Shown here: in pieces, positions 26,293-34,287 of the stretch
Numbering within the stretch: position 1 is the first letter of the stretch
Layout of the letters: every line of letters begins with the position of its first letter
NCBI GenBank assembly: GCA_029959615.1
Contig: JASCOD010000006.1
Coordinates: 248,001-312,000 of the forward strand
Direction of reading: 5' to 3'
From: Flavobacteriaceae bacterium PS02338
Lineage (GTDB): Bacteria; Bacteroidota; Bacteroidia; Sphingobacteriales; Sphingobacteriaceae
Length of the DNA stretch: 64,000 nt
The notes under the pieces: model-generated
Databases searched by the model: none
Seen by the model: the letters and a program-made list of their open reading frames with translations, nothing else
What the model was told of the DNA's origin: nothing
Made by a program: the position numbers and the translations under genes

Positions 26293-26673
26293 ATGTCTGT
26301 AGTTTTTTGTCCTTGCACTTCTGGTAAAACCTATAATGATTGTTGTGAAAGCTATCATTCTAAGGTTAGTTTTCCATCAACTCCAGAGCAATTAATGCGT
26401 TCTAGGTATAGTGCATACGTTTTACATCTTATTGATTACCTGTTGGAAACCACTCACCCGTCAAAAAGGTATTTGTATAATAAAACCGAAATAGAGAAAT
26501 GGGCAAAAGAGAATCACTGGCTTAAACTAGAAATTGTTGTAGCTGAAAAGGATGTAGTAGAGTTTAAAGCTTTTTATCAGCAAGCATTAAAAGAATATAT
26601 CCACCATGAGAGATCTATGTTTAAGAAGGAGACAGGAAGATGGTATTATTTATCTGGGAAACATATTTATTAA
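26293..26673 (+). CDS. YchJ-family SEC-C metal-binding protein
   Basis: A 126-residue cytoplasmic protein. The N-terminal SEC-C zinc motif is FCPCTSGKTYNDCC (cysteines 6, 8, 17 and 18), followed by the YchJ core 'PSTPEQLMRSRYSAYVLHLIDYLLETTHPS' and a NTF2-like tail with 'KEYIHHERSMFKKETGRWYYLSG'. The family is widespread and has no firmly established function; the SEC-C motif binds zinc and, in SecA, SecB and ribosomes. Length matches the short Bacteroidota forms, which lack the second C-terminal SEC-C. Confidence 0.88.
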   Translation: MSVVFCPCTSGKTYNDCCESYHSKVSFPSTPEQLMRSRYSAYVLHLIDYLLETTHPSKRYLYNKTEIEKWAKENHWLKLEIVVAEKDVVEFKAFYQQALKEYIHHERSMFKKETGRWYYLSGKHIY

Positions 26674-26686
26674 AATTTAGTAAAAC

Positions 26687-26694
26687 TATTTTTG
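26687..26694 (+). promoter_or_regulatory. -7 promoter element of the TonB-dependent receptor
   Basis: TATTTTTG matches TAnnTTTG and ends only 10 nt before the ATG at 26705. With transcription starting a few bases past the box the leader would be very short. Confidence 0.45.
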
Positions 26695-26704
26695 GCCTAT
26701 CCGT

Positions 26705-28744
26705 ATGCATAAATATTTATCAATTAAGATCATCTTATTAGTTTTGTTTTTTTATGATCTGAAAGCACAAACAAGAGATACTATTGGAAAAGTGGCCTTA
26801 GATAGCGTGGTAATTAGTGCTTATGGAAGTAAAAGTTTATCTACTACTCCGGCATCTGTTAATAAAATTAACCAAAGTCAGCTGCAACGATACGCTAATG
26901 CAAATATTTTGCAGGCGGTAAATGCTACGCCAGGCGTAAGAATGGAAGAGCGTTCGCCGGGTAGTTATAGGTTAAATATCAGAGGAAGTTCTGTGCGTAG
27001 TCCTTATGGTGTACGTAATGTGAAAATTTATTATGACGGTATCCCTTTTACTGCACCTGGAGGTAACTCTATGTTGAATATGCTAGGATTCTATAATGTG
27101 GCAGGGCTAGAGATCATCAAAGGACCAGGGAGTAGCTTGTATGGGGCTGGAACCGGAGGTGTGGTACTTTTTGATGCACCGCAAATTGATGGAACCACGC
27201 AGGTTGATGCTAGTTTGGGAGCAGGTAGCTTTGGTGCTTCCAATTACAGCACACGTATACAGTTGCCTAAGCATGTGTTGGGTTACGAGGAGATGGGTGC
27301 AGATGGTTATCGAGAACATACTCAAATGAAGCGGAGGATTGCCAATTACCAAACTAAACTATCCACTTTTTCTAAAGGACAGTTGAATCTTTACGTGCTA
27401 TATGGCCATCTAAATTATCAAACTCCGGGTGCCCTAACTTTAACTGAATATCAAGTGAATCCTCGTCAGGCTAGACCAACTTTGGGAGTTAACCAAGGCG
27501 CAGTTTTAGCAAATGCAAATATCAAACAAGAAGCGCTTTTAGTAGGGCTTACGCATCATTACCCTCTTTCTACAAAATTGAGCAACACCACAAATTTATA
27601 TGGTTTTTATAATGAGACAATAAATCCGGCAATTCAAAACTACGAATTCAAGAAAGAACCTCATTGGGGTGGAAGAACGACTTTTACCTATTTGTTGAAG
27701 GATCTTTCTATTCATTTTGGTGGAGAACTGCAAAGCGGCGACTTCTCTTCTAAAACCTATCAAAATTTGCAAGGGAAACAAGGAAATCAAATGACGGATG
27801 ATGCACTGGATTTGTTGCAGTGGATGGCTTTTTCGCAAATCAATTGGCAAGCAGGTAATTGGTTGTTTACCGCAGGAGCAAGCTTAAATCATTTTTCGTT
27901 AGATTTTTTACGCATTAGCCAAATGCCAAATATCAATGCAAGTAAAAACTTTAAGGGTCAGTTGCAACCTCGTTTCGCTGCTCTTTATCATCTGGATGAA
28001 TATTTTTCTGCATATCTGAATGTGGTAAAGGGTTTTTCTCCGCCAGCTAGTAGCGAGATCTTCGCAGATAATAACAGCTATAATTTGGCTCTGCAGGCAG
28101 AAAAAGGTTGGAACATAGAGCCTGGAATACGATTGAACTTAATAAAACAGCGGCTGTTTATAGATGCCAGTTACTTTCATACGTTACTAAGCAATTCTAT
28201 TGTAACACGTAGAGATGCTGCCGGAGCAAATTATTACATCAATGCGGGCAAAACTAAGCAGCAAGGTATAGAAGCTACTTTGACTTATCGATTGCTCAAA
28301 GAAAATCAACCTTTATCGGTTTTGTTGCAGGGGGCTTATGCTTGGCACCATTTCAGATATGATGATTTTGTACAACTTAATACTGATTTTTCAGGTAACC
28401 AACTACCTGGAGTTGCGCCAAGAAGTTATACTTTAATGGCTGATATCAACCATAAGAGCGGTTGGTTTACTTTTATAAGTTTAAATCATAATTCGAAAAT
28501 TGCACTGAATGATGCAAACACCCAATATGCTGATGATTTTCAATTGGTGTCCATAAAATTGGGATATCAGAAGAAGATAAAAAACTTCCCCGTTCAATTG
28601 TTTCTAGGGGCTGATAATTTACTTGATCAGACTTATAGCTTGGGTAACGATATTAACGGTTTTGGTGGTAGATACTACAATGTAGCACCGGCCCGTAGTT
28701 TTTATTTGGGGTTAAAGTTAGGTTGGATTAAGCCTAAGAATTAA
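26705..28744 (+). CDS. TonB-dependent outer-membrane receptor, iron/siderophore type
   Basis: A 679-residue receptor with a signal peptide (1-21, ends DLKAQ). There is no carboxypeptidase-like extension. The plug begins with the TonB-box-like DSVVISAYG, then 'LQAVNATPGVRMEERSPGSYRLNIRG' and EIIKGPGSSLYGAGTGGVV (about 40-160). The barrel continues to the C-terminus ('PARSFYLGLKLGWIK'), and 'LFLGADNLLDQTYSLGND' is a siderophore-receptor-type segment. Probably imports an iron chelate or other metal complex. It faces a ChaN-like gene tail to tail (20 nt), suggesting a common iron-related theme. Confidence 0.88.
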   Translation: MHKYLSIKIILLVLFFYDLKAQTRDTIGKVALDSVVISAYGSKSLSTTPASVNKINQSQLQRYANANILQAVNATPGVRMEERSPGSYRLNIRGSSVRSPYGVRNVKIYYDGIPFTAPGGNSMLNMLGFYNVAGLEIIKGPGSSLYGAGTGGVVLFDAPQIDGTTQVDASLGAGSFGASNYSTRIQLPKHVLGYEEMGADGYREHTQMKRRIANYQTKLSTFSKGQLNLYVLYGHLNYQTPGALTLTEYQVNPRQARPTLGVNQGAVLANANIKQEALLVGLTHHYPLSTKLSNTTNLYGFYNETINPAIQNYEFKKEPHWGGRTTFTYLLKDLSIHFGGELQSGDFSSKTYQNLQGKQGNQMTDDALDLLQWMAFSQINWQAGNWLFTAGASLNHFSLDFLRISQMPNINASKNFKGQLQPRFAALYHLDEYFSAYLNVVKGFSPPASSEIFADNNSYNLALQAEKGWNIEPGIRLNLIKQRLFIDASYFHTLLSNSIVTRRDAAGANYYINAGKTKQQGIEATLTYRLLKENQPLSVLLQGAYAWHHFRYDDFVQLNTDFSGNQLPGVAPRSYTLMADINHKSGWFTFISLNHNSKIALNDANTQYADDFQLVSIKLGYQKKIKNFPVQLFLGADNLLDQTYSLGNDINGFGGRYYNVAPARSFYLGLKLGWIKPKN

Positions 28745-28764
28745 ATAATCTGTGGGAAATAAAA

Positions 28765-29637
28765 TTAAAAGCTCTTCTTCACTTTAGGGTCAGTGAGAAT
28801 AATATAGTCTCCTAAATCTCTATGCTTCTCCCAATTTGGATTAGCAAAATCTTCTGATGAAAACGCTGATATATTCAGTGCCTTAAGTTTAGGAGCGTAC
28901 TTTTTAAGTTGCGCATAAGTGCCTAACTTCTCATCGCTGTGAAAACGACCATTCACTTGAAAAATCTTTTTACCCTTGTTTTCTTTAGCAAACTTAGCGA
29001 TAGACCAGGCCATAGTTGCATCCCAGAAATTCTGTGTCTGATAAACCTTCATTGCGCCCATGCCGTGCCCACCTAATAAAGCCATAAACTTATCGTAATA
29101 CCTTCCGGTTAGGGTATCAATTGCATTTGGCGGTAAAAATTGTTGAGAGTTAGTTGGAAGTTTTGTTAATATCTCCAAGCTGTTTTTGGTTACTGCGTTG
29201 CTATATCTAGCTGCCGCATTGCCGCCAATAACTTTGATGCCTTCACTTTTAGCAAATTCTACCATTGGTCGATAATCTTTGTAGTTGTTCCAAGCTCTGC
29301 CTTCTTTTATGAAATTTTTCTCAGTAATGATGCCTGTTAGATATTCATTGATCACAGGTTGAACGTCGGTGTGGAACATTTCTAAGGTCAGCCCCACTTT
29401 GTTGCCGTAAGCAATTGCTAGCTTCTTAAATAAGTTCACCTCTAGGTAGTGCCCAACAGAGTCGTTATGTTCCTCGCCAAAGAAAAGAACATCTATATTA
29501 GCCATATCGGTTATGATATCATCTAGGCTAATCGCCTTCTGCTTCTTTACGTCGTAGATTTTATAATGTTGACTAAGGTCTTGTGCTTGGACAAAAAAGG
29601 GTAATATAATTAAAGTGATAAAGAGTAGTCTTTTCAT
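28765..29637 (-). CDS. ChaN-like (haem-binding uptake / Tiki-like) protein, exported
   Basis: A 290-residue protein with a signal peptide (MKRLLFITLIILPFFVQAQ; no lipobox cysteine). The family core is visible: DVLFFGEEHNDSVGHYLEV (conserved GE.H), GLTLEMFHTDVQPVINEYL, a 'KVIGGNAAARYSNAVTK' segment and 'IFQVNGRFHSDEKLGTYAQL'. ChaN proteins bind haem or iron and are iron-regulated in several Gram-negatives. Convergent with the TonB receptor. Whether this protein handles haem is inferred from family and neighbour only. Confidence 0.85.
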   Translation of the reverse strand: MKRLLFITLIILPFFVQAQDLSQHYKIYDVKKQKAISLDDIITDMANIDVLFFGEEHNDSVGHYLEVNLFKKLAIAYGNKVGLTLEMFHTDVQPVINEYLTGIITEKNFIKEGRAWNNYKDYRPMVEFAKSEGIKVIGGNAAARYSNAVTKNSLEILTKLPTNSQQFLPPNAIDTLTGRYYDKFMALLGGHGMGAMKVYQTQNFWDATMAWSIAKFAKENKGKKIFQVNGRFHSDEKLGTYAQLKKYAPKLKALNISAFSSEDFANPNWEKHRDLGDYIILTDPKVKKSF

Positions 29638-29779
29638 TGCGGTTATTTTTATTTGAAAGATTAATTAAAGTTTTTCTGTCCATCATGTTGTGTTCTTTAA
29701 TGCTATCTTCTAGCTGATGCTGAAATAAATTTAGCATGACGGGTGGGATTACAAACTTAAGAATCAAATTAACGAAAAT

Positions 29780-29813
29780 TTTTACCGATAAATTACTGCA
29801 TTTTACCGATAAT
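29780..29813. promoter_or_regulatory. Paired direct repeats, candidate LytTR response-regulator operator
   Basis: TTTTACCGATAA occurs at 29780-29791 and 29801-29812, exactly 21 bp apart. Within them the nonamers ACCGATAAA (29784-29792) and ACCGATAAT (29805-29813) are separated by 12 bp. LytTR domains bind two direct 9-bp repeats, roughly WMMGTTNRK, with 12-13 bp between them; ACCGATAAT fits eight of nine positions. The site is upstream of the LiaF-like/kinase/LytTR operon and about 60-90 bp before its -7 element, suited to activation by the operon's own regulator. Confidence 0.6.
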
Positions 29814-29870
29814 TGAATGGTAAATAACGGTCTTATGTTGTGTTGCCTTTTTAGTAGAGATACTTTTGGA

Positions 29871-29878
29871 TATATCAA
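29871..29878 (+). promoter_or_regulatory. -7 promoter element of the LiaF-like operon
   Basis: TACTTTTG matches TAnnTTTG and ends 13 nt before the ATG at 29892. The -33 region is poor at the standard distance, consistent with a promoter that needs the upstream activator site at 29780-29813. Confidence 0.45.
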
Positions 29879-29891
29879 ATAACATAAGACA

Positions 29892-30686
29892 ATGGAAAAT
29901 ATAAAAAATAAAGAAATGGTTAATCGCTCAGGAAAAGTTTGGGCTGGCTTATTCATCGTAGGTATAGGTTCACTTTTGTTGCTAAGAAACTTTGGTTTAT
30001 ACCTGCCTCATTGGATTTTCAATTGGAGCACCTGGCTAATTGTAATAGGTTTGTTTGTAGGGGCACGTCATAATTTTAGAAATAGTGGCTGGTTTGTCAT
30101 GGTGCTGATTGGTTCGTACTTTACATTGGAAGAGATCTTTAGGGGTTACGATATGTCCAATGTGGTTTTTCCTATCATGTTGTTGGCTCTGGGTCTATTT
30201 CTTATTCTCAAGCCTAAAAGCACCCATAATTTTAGGAGAAACAGGGGTAAACGCAAGTATGATGCATACAATAGCTTTGAGCAGGTAAATCCATTAGGTG
30301 AAGATCCAAAGGCCCAAACTGAAGATACCAAGAAAAATTTCAGTGCCAACGATTATATAGATTCAGTAAACGTATTTGGAGGCAGTAACCAAGTAATCTA
30401 CTCTAAAAACCTGAAAGGTGGCGAAATTACCGCTGTTTTTGGTGGAGGTGATATCAACCTAACTCAAGCGGATTTTGAGGGGCAAATTGTACTAGATGTA
30501 ACTGCAATTTTTGGTGGTGTAAAGATTGTTGTGCCACCTACTTGGCAAATTAAGTCTGAAGTGACTGCCGTTTTTGGTGGTGTAGATGATAAAAGGACTA
30601 TTTATCCAGCTACAGAGCAGGTAAATAAATTGGTGATTATTAAAGGGGTAGTATTGTTTGGTGGGGTAGAGTTTAAGAGTTATTAA
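29892..30686 (+). CDS. LiaF-like membrane protein (cell-envelope stress)
   Basis: A 264-residue protein. The N-terminal half has about four membrane helices (residues 16-110, 'VWAGLFIVGIGSLLLLRNFG' to 'VFPIMLLALGLFLILKP'). The C-terminal half is a LiaF-type beta domain with five recurring FGG motifs (VFGGSN, VFGGGD, IFGGVK, VFGGVD, LFGGVE), consistent with stacked beta turns. In Firmicutes LiaF restrains a cell-envelope-stress kinase; here the kinase and LytTR regulator follow on the same strand 29 nt later, so a similar sensor-accessory role at the inner membrane is likely but untested. Confidence 0.85.
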   Translation: MENIKNKEMVNRSGKVWAGLFIVGIGSLLLLRNFGLYLPHWIFNWSTWLIVIGLFVGARHNFRNSGWFVMVLIGSYFTLEEIFRGYDMSNVVFPIMLLALGLFLILKPKSTHNFRRNRGKRKYDAYNSFEQVNPLGEDPKAQTEDTKKNFSANDYIDSVNVFGGSNQVIYSKNLKGGEITAVFGGGDINLTQADFEGQIVLDVTAIFGGVKIVVPPTWQIKSEVTAVFGGVDDKRTIYPATEQVNKLVIIKGVVLFGGVEFKSY

Positions 30687-30715
30687 TCTTTTTTCTAAAC
30701 CTAAAACTAAACACC

Positions 30716-31777
30716 TTGACAACCACACCATTATCCAAACCGCAGATCAAAACAATTGCAGGCATAATTTTATTGTGCTGGCAGGTGGCTTGCGCTGCGG
30801 TTTTATATTTCTTCTTTAATTTTTCATGGCAAATTGCAGTTGCGGATAGTGTAGTTAGCAATTTATGTTTGGCGGTAGGCTGTATTATAGTAAGCAATAT
30901 GCTTGGCTATTACCAGCCAAAAAATGAAAAACTACTATACGTTCTGTTGGTTACCATTGTGATATCGGCGGCAGTAGTAATTACCTCAAAATATGGCCTC
31001 ACTTTTCTGTTCACTAATGAAACTAGTTACATCGCTTTCTTAGATCTGTCGGATATTTTTAGGGCTGCGATTTCCTTTATCTGCTTGGCTTGGTGCGCAC
31101 TGGCTAATATTTTATGGTATCGCTTAGAGGAACAGTCTGAAATGCAGGCTAGGATGCTGGCTACACAAAACTTGGCTAAAGAAGCTGAGTTGAATAAACT
31201 TCGTCATCAGTTACAGCCGCACTTTCTGTTCAATAGCTTAAATTCTGTTTATGCCTTAACCATTGTAAATCCTACCGAAGCGGGAACCATGATTACTAAA
31301 CTGGCTGCGTTTCTACGTGGTACACTTAAACGTGATGACGAAGTTTGGGTTAGCGTAGCTGATGAAATGGAATACATTCAGCTATACCTTGATATCGAGA
31401 AAGTGCGTTTTAGCCATCGCCTAAGTGTAGAAGTAAATATTGCCGAAGATACCATGGCACTTTGTTTGCCTGGTACATTACTACAGCCTATTGTAGAGAA
31501 TGCTATCAAGTTTGGTCTCTATAATACCTCTACGGCAATTACAATTACTCTTGATGTAAAATTCGAAAATAACGCATTGGTTATTTGTGTAACCAATCCA
31601 TACGATCCGGAGATGAAAGCGTCAAAAGGCACAGGTTTCGGACTTTCTGCTATTAGACGTAGATTGTACTTGCTTTTTGCGGATAGCAGCTTGTTGCAGG
31701 CAGAATCGCAGAACAATAATTTGTATATTACCACCTTAAAAATACCTCAGAAAGATGATCAAAACCATACTCATTGA
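30716..31777 (+). CDS. LytS-type sensor histidine kinase (His_kinase family)
   Basis: A 353-residue kinase with four hydrophobic segments (about 12-34, 43-62, 74-92 and 115-134), a short linker, then the phospho-acceptor region LRHQLQPHFLFNSLNSVYAL with H169 and an HATPase domain ('PGTLLQPIVENAIKFGLY', 'GTGFGLSAIRRRL'). The start is a TTG at 30716: no ATG occurs in frame upstream back to a stop, and the first downstream ATG (30899) would remove the first helix. The 3' end overlaps the response-regulator start by 23 nt, so the pair is translationally linked. Confidence 0.88.
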   Translation: MTTTPLSKPQIKTIAGIILLCWQVACAAVLYFFFNFSWQIAVADSVVSNLCLAVGCIIVSNMLGYYQPKNEKLLYVLLVTIVISAAVVITSKYGLTFLFTNETSYIAFLDLSDIFRAAISFICLAWCALANILWYRLEEQSEMQARMLATQNLAKEAELNKLRHQLQPHFLFNSLNSVYALTIVNPTEAGTMITKLAAFLRGTLKRDDEVWVSVADEMEYIQLYLDIEKVRFSHRLSVEVNIAEDTMALCLPGTLLQPIVENAIKFGLYNTSTAITITLDVKFENNALVICVTNPYDPEMKASKGTGFGLSAIRRRLYLLFADSSLLQAESQNNNLYITTLKIPQKDDQNHTH

Positions 31778-32489
31778 TGATGAAGCTCTTGCCAGAGATA
31801 TCGTGAAGCATTATTTAAAGGCTTTTCCAAATATTGAGGTAGTGGCAGAATGTAACGATGGTTTTGAAGGCTTAAAAGCGATTAGCCAGCATCAACCAGA
31901 TTTAATTTTCTTGGATATCCAAATGCCAAAAATTAGCGGATTTGAGATGTTGGAACTAGTTGAAAACAGGCCAGCTGTAATTTTTACTACTGCATTTGAC
32001 GAATACGCTATTAAAGCTTTTGAAGTAAATGCTGTCGATTATCTTTTGAAACCAATTGAACAAGCACGTTTTGAACAAGCAATGCAAAAATTACCTGCTA
32101 AACTGGCCAAAGGCGATGATAGTCAAGAGATATTAGAGACTGCTTCATTATCTCCAGCGCAAAATAATAGGGTGGTAGTTAAAAATGGGGGAGTAATAAA
32201 AATTATCCCAGTAGAAGCGATACATTACTTAGAAGCAGACGACGATTATGTTAAGTTAAGCACTACAGAAGGTAATTTCCAAAAAAACAAGACAATGAGT
32301 TTCTTTGAGCAAACTTTGGATACAACGCAGTTCATTCGCATCCATCGCTCGTACATTATCAACCTTGCTCAAGTAACCAAAATAGAACTTAAAGAAAAGG
32401 AAAGTTATGTGGTATTGCTTAAATCTGGAATTTGGTTGCCAGTAAGTAAAACTGGTTACATAAAACTTAAAGCTGCTTTAGGAATTTAA
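31755..32489 (+). CDS. LytTR-family response regulator
   Basis: A 244-residue regulator. The receiver domain (1-120) has acidic pocket D8/D9, phospho-acceptor D54 in LIFLDIQMP, and the switch lysine in VDYLLKPI. The LytTR DNA-binding domain (about 140-244) includes IHYLEADDDYVKLST, 'FIRIHRSYIINLAQVTKIE' and 'WLPVSKTGYIKLKAAL'. It overlaps the kinase gene by 23 nt. Its probable target is the repeat pair at 29780-29813 upstream of its own operon. Confidence 0.93.
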   Translation: MIKTILIDDEALARDIVKHYLKAFPNIEVVAECNDGFEGLKAISQHQPDLIFLDIQMPKISGFEMLELVENRPAVIFTTAFDEYAIKAFEVNAVDYLLKPIEQARFEQAMQKLPAKLAKGDDSQEILETASLSPAQNNRVVVKNGGVIKIIPVEAIHYLEADDDYVKLSTTEGNFQKNKTMSFFEQTLDTTQFIRIHRSYIINLAQVTKIELKEKESYVVLLKSGIWLPVSKTGYIKLKAALGI

Positions 32490-32516
32490 GCAATAACAGC
32501 TTCCTCTTTTTTTTAG

Positions 32517-32552
32517 AAGTACCTCTTCCGGTTATTAGTGAGAGGTGCTTTT
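32517..32552 (+). terminator. Terminator hairpin after the LytTR regulator
   Basis: AAGTACCTCT (32517-32526) pairs with AGAGGTGCTT (32541-32550) with one wobble, followed by a short T-run. It lies 27 nt after the regulator stop. Confidence 0.55.
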
Positions 32553-32758
32553 GGTAGAGATAGTATAGTTTCGCCGTCTCCCCACCTTAGGATCCTACAA
32601 TTTTTTAAGTCCCATACTGCTTATTTATAACTGTAAAATCAGTACATCTTTGGTTTTTTTATTACTCATTAAAAAAATCTCAGAACAATTTTTAATAACT
32701 GCGTGTTTAAGTAGTAATCAAATCAATTAACAATTTTTTTTACTTAAACATCAAAGTC

Positions 32759-32911
32759 ATGGGAAATCTATTATATGTAATTGCAGTAATATTAGTAATC
32801 ATTTGGGCAATTAGTTTTTTAGGAGGTTATTACACAGGTGGAATTATTCACGCTTTATTAGTAATAGCTATTGTTGCGATCTTATTAAGGGTAATAAGAG
32901 GAGCGGCTTAA
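32759..32911 (+). CDS. Small two-helix membrane protein, lmo0937/DUF5670 type
   Basis: A 50-residue protein reading MGNLLYVIAVILVIIWAISF, then GGYYTGGIIHALLVIAIVAI and LLRVIRGAA. It has two hydrophobic helices separated by a Gly-rich GGYYTGG turn. This is the form of the lmo0937-type small membrane proteins common in Bacteroidota and Firmicutes, often linked to stress but without a defined function. It has an ATG start, a good terminator 37 nt after its stop, and independent position between two operons, so it is most likely a real single-gene unit despite its length. Confidence 0.8.
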   Translation: MGNLLYVIAVILVIIWAISFLGGYYTGGIIHALLVIAIVAILLRVIRGAA

Positions 32912-32945
32912 AATAGAAAAATTTGTAGTTAGTTAATAAATGGAA

Positions 32946-32979
32946 CTCGATAGGTTTAGGTCACCTATCGGGTTTTTTT
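32946..32979 (+). terminator. Rho-independent terminator of the 50-residue membrane protein gene
   Basis: CGATAGGT (32948-32955) and ACCTATCG (32963-32970) form a perfect 8-bp stem with a 7-nt loop, followed by GGTTTTTTT. Confidence 0.85.
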
Positions 32980-33310
32980 CGTAGAAGCTTTTGTAATACA
33001 CCTGGTAGTAGCGATTATCTTTTGTTGAGTCATTTTGACGAATGAGTAGGAGGATTAAAAAACAAAGAAGTTAAATTCTGTTTGATAAGGGCTCTTCGAT
33101 GTAGATTTTTACATACTAGGAATGGCGATTAACTTGAACAAAGGAGATTATAGCTAGATAATGGGACTGAATTAAGCTATAGGTAATGCAATTGCTTTTC
33201 TATCATCTAAAATTATAGTTGCAATATAGAAAAGTAAATAGCGAAAAAGCTTTATTTTCGTGCCGCCAACTTCAGGCTTAGGACTAATTTAAAATAAAAG
33301 ACAATTAGTG
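32980..33310. other. Gene-free spacer upstream of the rpmH promoter
   Basis: About 330 bp with no credible reading frame. It contains a weak inverted match (CTTTTCTAT near 33195 and ATAGAAAAG near 33226) and a stretch near 33029 (GTCATTTTGACGAATGAG) that looks like a decayed dispersed repeat. Nothing functional can be assigned. Confidence 0.4.
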
Positions 33311-33341
33311 TTGCAATTTTGAAAATATCGCTTTATATTTG
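33311..33341 (+). promoter_or_regulatory. rpmH-rnpA-yidD operon promoter
   Basis: TTG at 33311-33313 and TATATTTG at 33334-33341 are spaced by 20 nt and followed by CACCTC, a very good Bacteroidota promoter. The rpmH start codon is 40 nt downstream. Confidence 0.75.
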
Positions 33342-33381
33342 CACCTCTTATTAAAAACTCTAGTTAAGATATTATATAGTT

Positions 33382-33540
33382 ATGAAAAGAACATTCCAAC
33401 CTTCGCAAAGAAAGAGAAGAAACAAGCATGGCTTCCGCGAAAGAATGGCTACAGCAAACGGTAGAAGAGTTTTAGCTTCTCGCCGTGCAAAAGGAAGAAA
33501 AAGATTATCAGTTTCTGACGAGCGTCGTCATAAAGCATAA
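33382..33540 (+). CDS. rpmH: 50S ribosomal protein L34
   Basis: A 52-residue, highly basic protein beginning MKRTFQPSQRKRRNKHGFRE and continuing RMATANGRRVLASRRAKGRK, then RLSVSDERRHKA. This is the near-universal L34 sequence. It is followed by rnpA and yidD, the conserved bacterial order near the end of the oriC-proximal rpmH cluster. Confidence 0.98.
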   Translation: MKRTFQPSQRKRRNKHGFRERMATANGRRVLASRRAKGRKRLSVSDERRHKA

Positions 33541-33607
33541 TTTTTGATTGCCACCTTTTAGGTGAGAGCAGATCAATTCAATTTTCTGCAATTTAGCAAT
33601 CAAAAAG

Positions 33608-34000
33608 ATGAATAAATTTTATAAAGAAGAGCGTTTATGTAGCAAAAAGTCGTTAGACTTGCTATTCAAAAAAGGCTCTTCTTTTTTATTATATCCCTAT
33701 AGGGCTACTTTTGTCTTCGATGCCCAGTCTCATAAATTTCCCGTACAAATAGTTATTAACGTAGCGAAAAAACGTTATAAGCATGCTAACGACCGAAATT
33801 TAATCAAACGCCGTACCCGTGAGGCTTATCGTTTACAAAAGAATGATGCTTTGTACGAACTTCTGCAAAATAAAGAGGAGCTTTTGCTCTTGGGAATCCA
33901 ATACGTAGGTAAAGAAATTTATCCATACGCTTTTTTGGAAAAAAGAATGGCACAATTGTTTAAGAAGCTACTAACTCAGATCAACGATGAAAGTCATTAA
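33608..34000 (+). CDS. rnpA: Ribonuclease P protein component
   Basis: A 130-residue basic protein. It has the RNase P signature ANDRNLIKRRTREAYR (RNR-type motif) and N-terminal 'FYKEERLCSKKSLDLLFKKGSSFLLYPYRATF'. It assists the RNase P RNA in maturing the 5' ends of tRNAs. It lies 67 nt after rpmH and overlaps yidD by 14 nt. Confidence 0.96.
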   Translation: MNKFYKEERLCSKKSLDLLFKKGSSFLLYPYRATFVFDAQSHKFPVQIVINVAKKRYKHANDRNLIKRRTREAYRLQKNDALYELLQNKEELLLLGIQYVGKEIYPYAFLEKRMAQLFKKLLTQINDESH

Positions 34001-34217
34001 GCTTTTGTTTTCTTGGTTGTTTTTGGGCATTATTAAATTGTATCAATGGCTATTGTCGCCTTTGTTGGGGCCAAGTTGTAGATATACACCAACTTGTTCG
34101 CAGTATGGGGTAGAAGCAATAAAGAAGCATGGTCCATTTAAGGGTGGTTGGCTTACTATCAAACGCATTGGCCGTTGTCATCCGTGGGGAGGGCATGGTC
34201 ATGATCCGGTTCCCTAA
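33987..34217 (+). CDS. yidD: Membrane protein insertion efficiency factor
   Basis: A 76-residue protein with an N-terminal amphipathic/hydrophobic segment and the hallmark GPSCRYTPTCSQYGVEAIKK, then 'HGPFKGGWLTIKRIGRCHPWGGHGHDPVP'. YidD assists YidC-dependent insertion at the inner membrane. It overlaps rnpA by 14 nt. Confidence 0.97.
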   Translation: MKVIKLLFSWLFLGIIKLYQWLLSPLLGPSCRYTPTCSQYGVEAIKKHGPFKGGWLTIKRIGRCHPWGGHGHDPVP

Positions 34218-34273
34218 ATGATCAGTATTTGGTTTTCACAGTAACCAAATTATCAGTTAATCATTATTCAATG

Positions 34274-34281
34274 TATATTTG
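34274..34281 (+). promoter_or_regulatory. -7 element directly before tsaB
   Basis: TATATTTG matches TAnnTTTG and ends 6 nt before the tsaB ATG (34288). If functional, transcription would begin at or within a base or two of the start codon. The -33 region is weak. Confidence 0.45.
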
Positions 34282-34287
34282 CGGTTC

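Noticed and set aside
29573..29956. 127-codon minus frame across the ChaN start and the LiaF-like promoter
   Set aside because: Covers a promoter, the LytTR operator and two gene starts; no domain; shadow frame.
32912..33381. tRNA or small RNA gene in the spacer before rpmH
   Set aside because: No cloverleaf, TTCRA arm or conserved RNA motif found by eye; only the rpmH promoter and a decayed repeat are visible.
34228..34249. TTTGGTT / AACCAAA hairpin after yidD as a terminator
   Set aside because: Stem of 7 AT-rich pairs with an 8-nt loop and no T-run; too weak to annotate.
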